The notes under the pieces were generated by a model. The model searched no databases, was not told the DNA's origin, and worked only from the letters and a program-made list of their open reading frames with translations. Below are positions 61,985 to 64,000 of a DNA stretch of 64,000 bases, one piece after another (positions within the stretch are counted from its first letter, which is position 1; every line of letters starts with the position of its first letter). The position numbers and the translations under genes are program-made. Origin of the DNA: CBDANW01 sp965197825 (GTDB lineage: Bacteria; Acidobacteriota; Vicinamibacteria; Marinacidobacterales; DATDRI01); assembly GCA_965197825.1 (NCBI GenBank), contig CBDANW010000003.1:1798001-1862000 (forward strand). Reading direction: 5' to 3'.

Positions 61985-63327
61985 CGCACGAGCCTCCTGG
62001 TCAGGACATCCGCCGCCGCTGCCGCCTCGGAGCCGGTCACGAAGCGTTGCGGTCCGAACTCACCCGAGCGGTCGGTTGCCAGAAGCCCAAGAGAAACCGA
62101 CAGGGCTACTGGCGGGTAGTTGAGGTGGTCAGGAGGCACGTCCGCGATCGCGACGTCGGGAGGCCGCTGGGGCGTTTCACCGGGAGCCAGAGCCCTCATC
62201 GCATTGGCGAAAGCCACCGCGAGATCGGCGCGCCGCACGAGAGCTTCCGGCTGAAACGTATGGTTGGGGTAGACATCCAGAATTCTCGCCGCCACCACGT
62301 CACGTATCGCTTGCCGGGCCCAGCTGTCTCCGATGTCGGTGATGATGACGTCCGCGCGGCGAGAAACGTCGCCGAAAATAGATCGCAGCTTCACGAACAA
62401 GAGCGCCGCCAACCCTTCCCGAGAAAGGCGGGCCGACTCGGCGATCGAAAAGTACTGCGAGGGCAGACTCTCGCGCTCGAAAGCCCGCCTCGTCTCTTGA
62501 TATAGCTCGGTGAGCTCGCTGTCTTCCGGGCTCCTGAGCACCGCCTGCCGGTACGCCTCGAGCGCAAACTCCAAATCCCCCACTTCGCGAAGGGCATCAC
62601 CGCGGATGCGGTAAGCCTCCAAGTTCCCGGGGTCGAGCTCGATGGTCTGTGCCGCGTGCTCCGCGGCGTTCTGGAACTCGCCAGCCGAGACCTCTACGGT
62701 CGCGAGCTCGATATAGAGTCCGCTCGCCTCGGGTGTGATCTCGATAGCTTCCCGGTAGACCTCGGCGGCCTCTCGATAGCGCTCCTCCCGCCGCAATGAA
62801 CGTCCCTGTTGGAGCCTGGCCTCCGCGAGCTCGAGCTGCAGCATCGGCAGGAACTCGCGGAGCAGAGGATTCTCGGGGTGGTCCCGACCGAGCGGCTGCA
62901 ATCGCTCGAAAGCCGTTTCGTTCTCTCCGGCGGCGAGAGCGGTGAGGAACCACCCGACTTGCGCCGCTGACATGCTCGGCTCCCTGTCGAGCGCGGCTAC
63001 GAAGCGATTCTCCGCGGCTCGACGGTTTCCGGTGCGTAGCTCGAGGTAGCCCAGCGCCGCTTCCACGGAAGGATCGCCGCGCCGCTCGCGGGCCAGACCT
63101 TCCAGGATGCGTGCCGCCAACTCCAGATTGTCCGTCGTCAAGGCCTGCCACCCTTGCTCGAAGGTGGTTTGCTGCGACGAAGACAGGGTAGCAGGAGCTT
63201 CCGGAAACTGGCCCGCCGCATAATTCCACCCGGGCACGGGAGCCGGCGTGTACGAACGAGCTGGCCCGCACACGCACAGAGGGAGCAGTGCGAGTGTCCT
63301 TGCAAAGAGAATGACACTGCGCCGCAC
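61981..63327 (-). CDS. exported TPR protein with SLH-like C-terminal domain
   Basis: 448 residues. Signal peptide (ILFARTLALLPLCVCGPARS). Several TPRs (ALGYLELRTGNRRAAENRFV, RREERYREAAEVYREAIEIT, LDPGNLEAYRIRGDALREVG, DLEFALEAYRQAVLRSPEDS). The C-terminus resembles an S-layer-homology domain (SWARQAIRDVVAARILDVYP, FQPEALVRRADLAVAFANAM), which would tie it to the cell wall or pyruvylated polymer. Upstream 120 bases are non-coding. Confidence 0.85.
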   Translation of the reverse strand: MRRSVILFARTLALLPLCVCGPARSYTPAPVPGWNYAAGQFPEAPATLSSSQQTTFEQGWQALTTDNLELAARILEGLARERRGDPSVEAALGYLELRTGNRRAAENRFVAALDREPSMSAAQVGWFLTALAAGENETAFERLQPLGRDHPENPLLREFLPMLQLELAEARLQQGRSLRREERYREAAEVYREAIEITPEASGLYIELATVEVSAGEFQNAAEHAAQTIELDPGNLEAYRIRGDALREVGDLEFALEAYRQAVLRSPEDSELTELYQETRRAFERESLPSQYFSIAESARLSREGLAALLFVKLRSIFGDVSRRADVIITDIGDSWARQAIRDVVAARILDVYPNHTFQPEALVRRADLAVAFANAMRALAPGETPQRPPDVAIADVPPDHLNYPPVALSVSLGLLATDRSGEFGPQRFVTGSEAAAAADVLTRRLVR

Positions 63328-63448
63328 AGCTCTGAGCTCTCTACGGGTAAAAAGGCCGGAATCCCAGGCCTCTATTGTCCTCTAAGGATTTGGTGGAGGT
63401 TTCCAACACCTGCGACCAAGGCAAGTCTATTCGTGGGTCGCTTGCAAG

Positions 63449-64000
63449 TCAAGGCGCAGCCTTGTTGTCCCTAAGTGCCTGCAGCACTCCGTCGAAAACG
63501 ACGGGCCCCTCCCTCAGGAGTCGCGGCTCGTTGCCCATCAGATCGACGATCGTAGAGGGGCGGAGCCCCGAAGCCTCCCCACCGTCCAGAATCAAGTCGA
63601 GCTCGGCTCCGAACGTTGCCAAGACTTGGCGGGCGCTTCGCGCCGGCTCCCCTCCGCTAAGGTTGGCGCTCGTGGCCGTGAGGCAACAACCGGAAACGCG
63701 TGCCAGCTCGCGGGCCAAAGCGAGCCCACTCACTCGCACCGCCACACTCGTTCCACCACCGAAGCTATCCTGAAGCTCGCGACGCAGAGGGACCACGAGT
63801 GTCAATGGACCAGGCCAGAACCGATCCGCCAACACGCGCACCGTCTGAGGAATGGGATGACAAAGCGAGGCAAGCTGATCGACATCGGACACGATGACCG
63901 GAAGCGCCTTGTCCCGATCTCGCCCTTTGATCGCGAAGATCCTCTCTCGAGCACCGCCGTCCAGCGCATCGGCTCCCAGCCCGTAAGCGGTCTCCGTGGG
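63449..64000 (-). CDS. tsaC: L-threonylcarbamoyladenylate synthase, TsaC/Sua5 family (5' beyond window)
   Basis: Makes threonylcarbamoyl-AMP for t6A37 modification of ANN-decoding tRNAs. Starts outside the window; visible from PTETAYGLGADA (substrate-loop motif), IFAIKGRDRDKALPVIVSD, FWPGPLTLVVPL, VAVRVSGLALARELA and TATSANLSGGEP. C-terminus LREGPVVFDGVLQAL. YrdC-only length, without the Sua5 extra domain as far as the visible end shows. Confidence 0.94.
   Translation of the reverse strand, partial: PTETAYGLGADALDGGARERIFAIKGRDRDKALPVIVSDVDQLASLCHPIPQTVRVLADRFWPGPLTLVVPLRRELQDSFGGGTSVAVRVSGLALARELARVSGCCLTATSANLSGGEPARSARQVLATFGAELDLILDGGEASGLRPSTIVDLMGNEPRLLREGPVVFDGVLQALRDNKAAP

Overview
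The window is GC-rich DNA from a Gram-negative bacterium. It carries Tat translocase genes, an OmpA-type outer-membrane protein, TonB-C-terminal periplasmic proteins, CtpA, a LytS/LytT pair, a short type-3 ProS and a MinD / J-domain / HTH cluster. That mix resembles Acidobacteriota or deep deltaproteobacterial relatives, but this is inference from gene style only. Roughly 40% of the window is insertion-sequence DNA.

Housekeeping blocks: tRNA-Phe, recA, a DUF457 membrane protein, hbd, thiolase, DUF721, a MocA-like protein, a coiled-coil protein, maf, a hydrolase, a phosphatase, a CDF transporter, a dolichol-kinase-like protein, lysine aminotransferase and a cNMP sensor (6.7-20.9 kb); lytS/lytT, HTH, J-domain, MinD-like and a TPR/TonB protein (22.4-27.9 kb); HEAT protein, CtpA, TatA-TatC, OmpA/PKD, then DUF192-Pcm-ProS (34-43 kb); ornithine cyclodeaminase, a DDAH-like gene and an RRM protein (51.8-54.3 kb); a TPR/SLH protein and TsaC (62-64 kb).

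Mobile DNA: five main IS types were defined here by comparing copies. IS66-1 (reconstructed length about 3.5 kb) has tnpA-tnpB facing tnpC, plus a DruA/DUF4338-like gene inside the same inverted repeats; four copies are seen (1-3364, 31140-33526, 44931-45746, 57440-59526). IS66-2 (2391 bp) has the ordinary tnpA-tnpB-tnpC order; copies lie at 4505-6382, 28369-31112, 48838-51228 and 59916-61786. IS256-A (1400 bp) is nested in an IS66-2. IS256-C (1460 bp) has two complete copies and one broken copy. IS256-B lies near 55-56.4 kb. An IS1595 remnant is at 45.7-46.5 kb. Exact target duplications are visible for five insertions, so the order of events can be read.

Insertions and deletions have broken many host genes: a YfhO-like membrane protein, a TPR lipoprotein split by three nested elements, an amidohydrolase, a small membrane protein, a Crp-type regulator now fused in frame to an IS66 tnpA, and a Na+/H+ antiporter. 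Several genes away from any IS also carry single-base frameshifts (DDAH-like, STAS, DinB-like, ribbon-helix-helix-like). These may be real decay or assembly error. The most novel object is IS66-1. Other points worth checking are conserved recoding-like breaks in transposases, two genes whose only plausible start is ATT, two DnaA-box clusters and two MITE-like palindromes.
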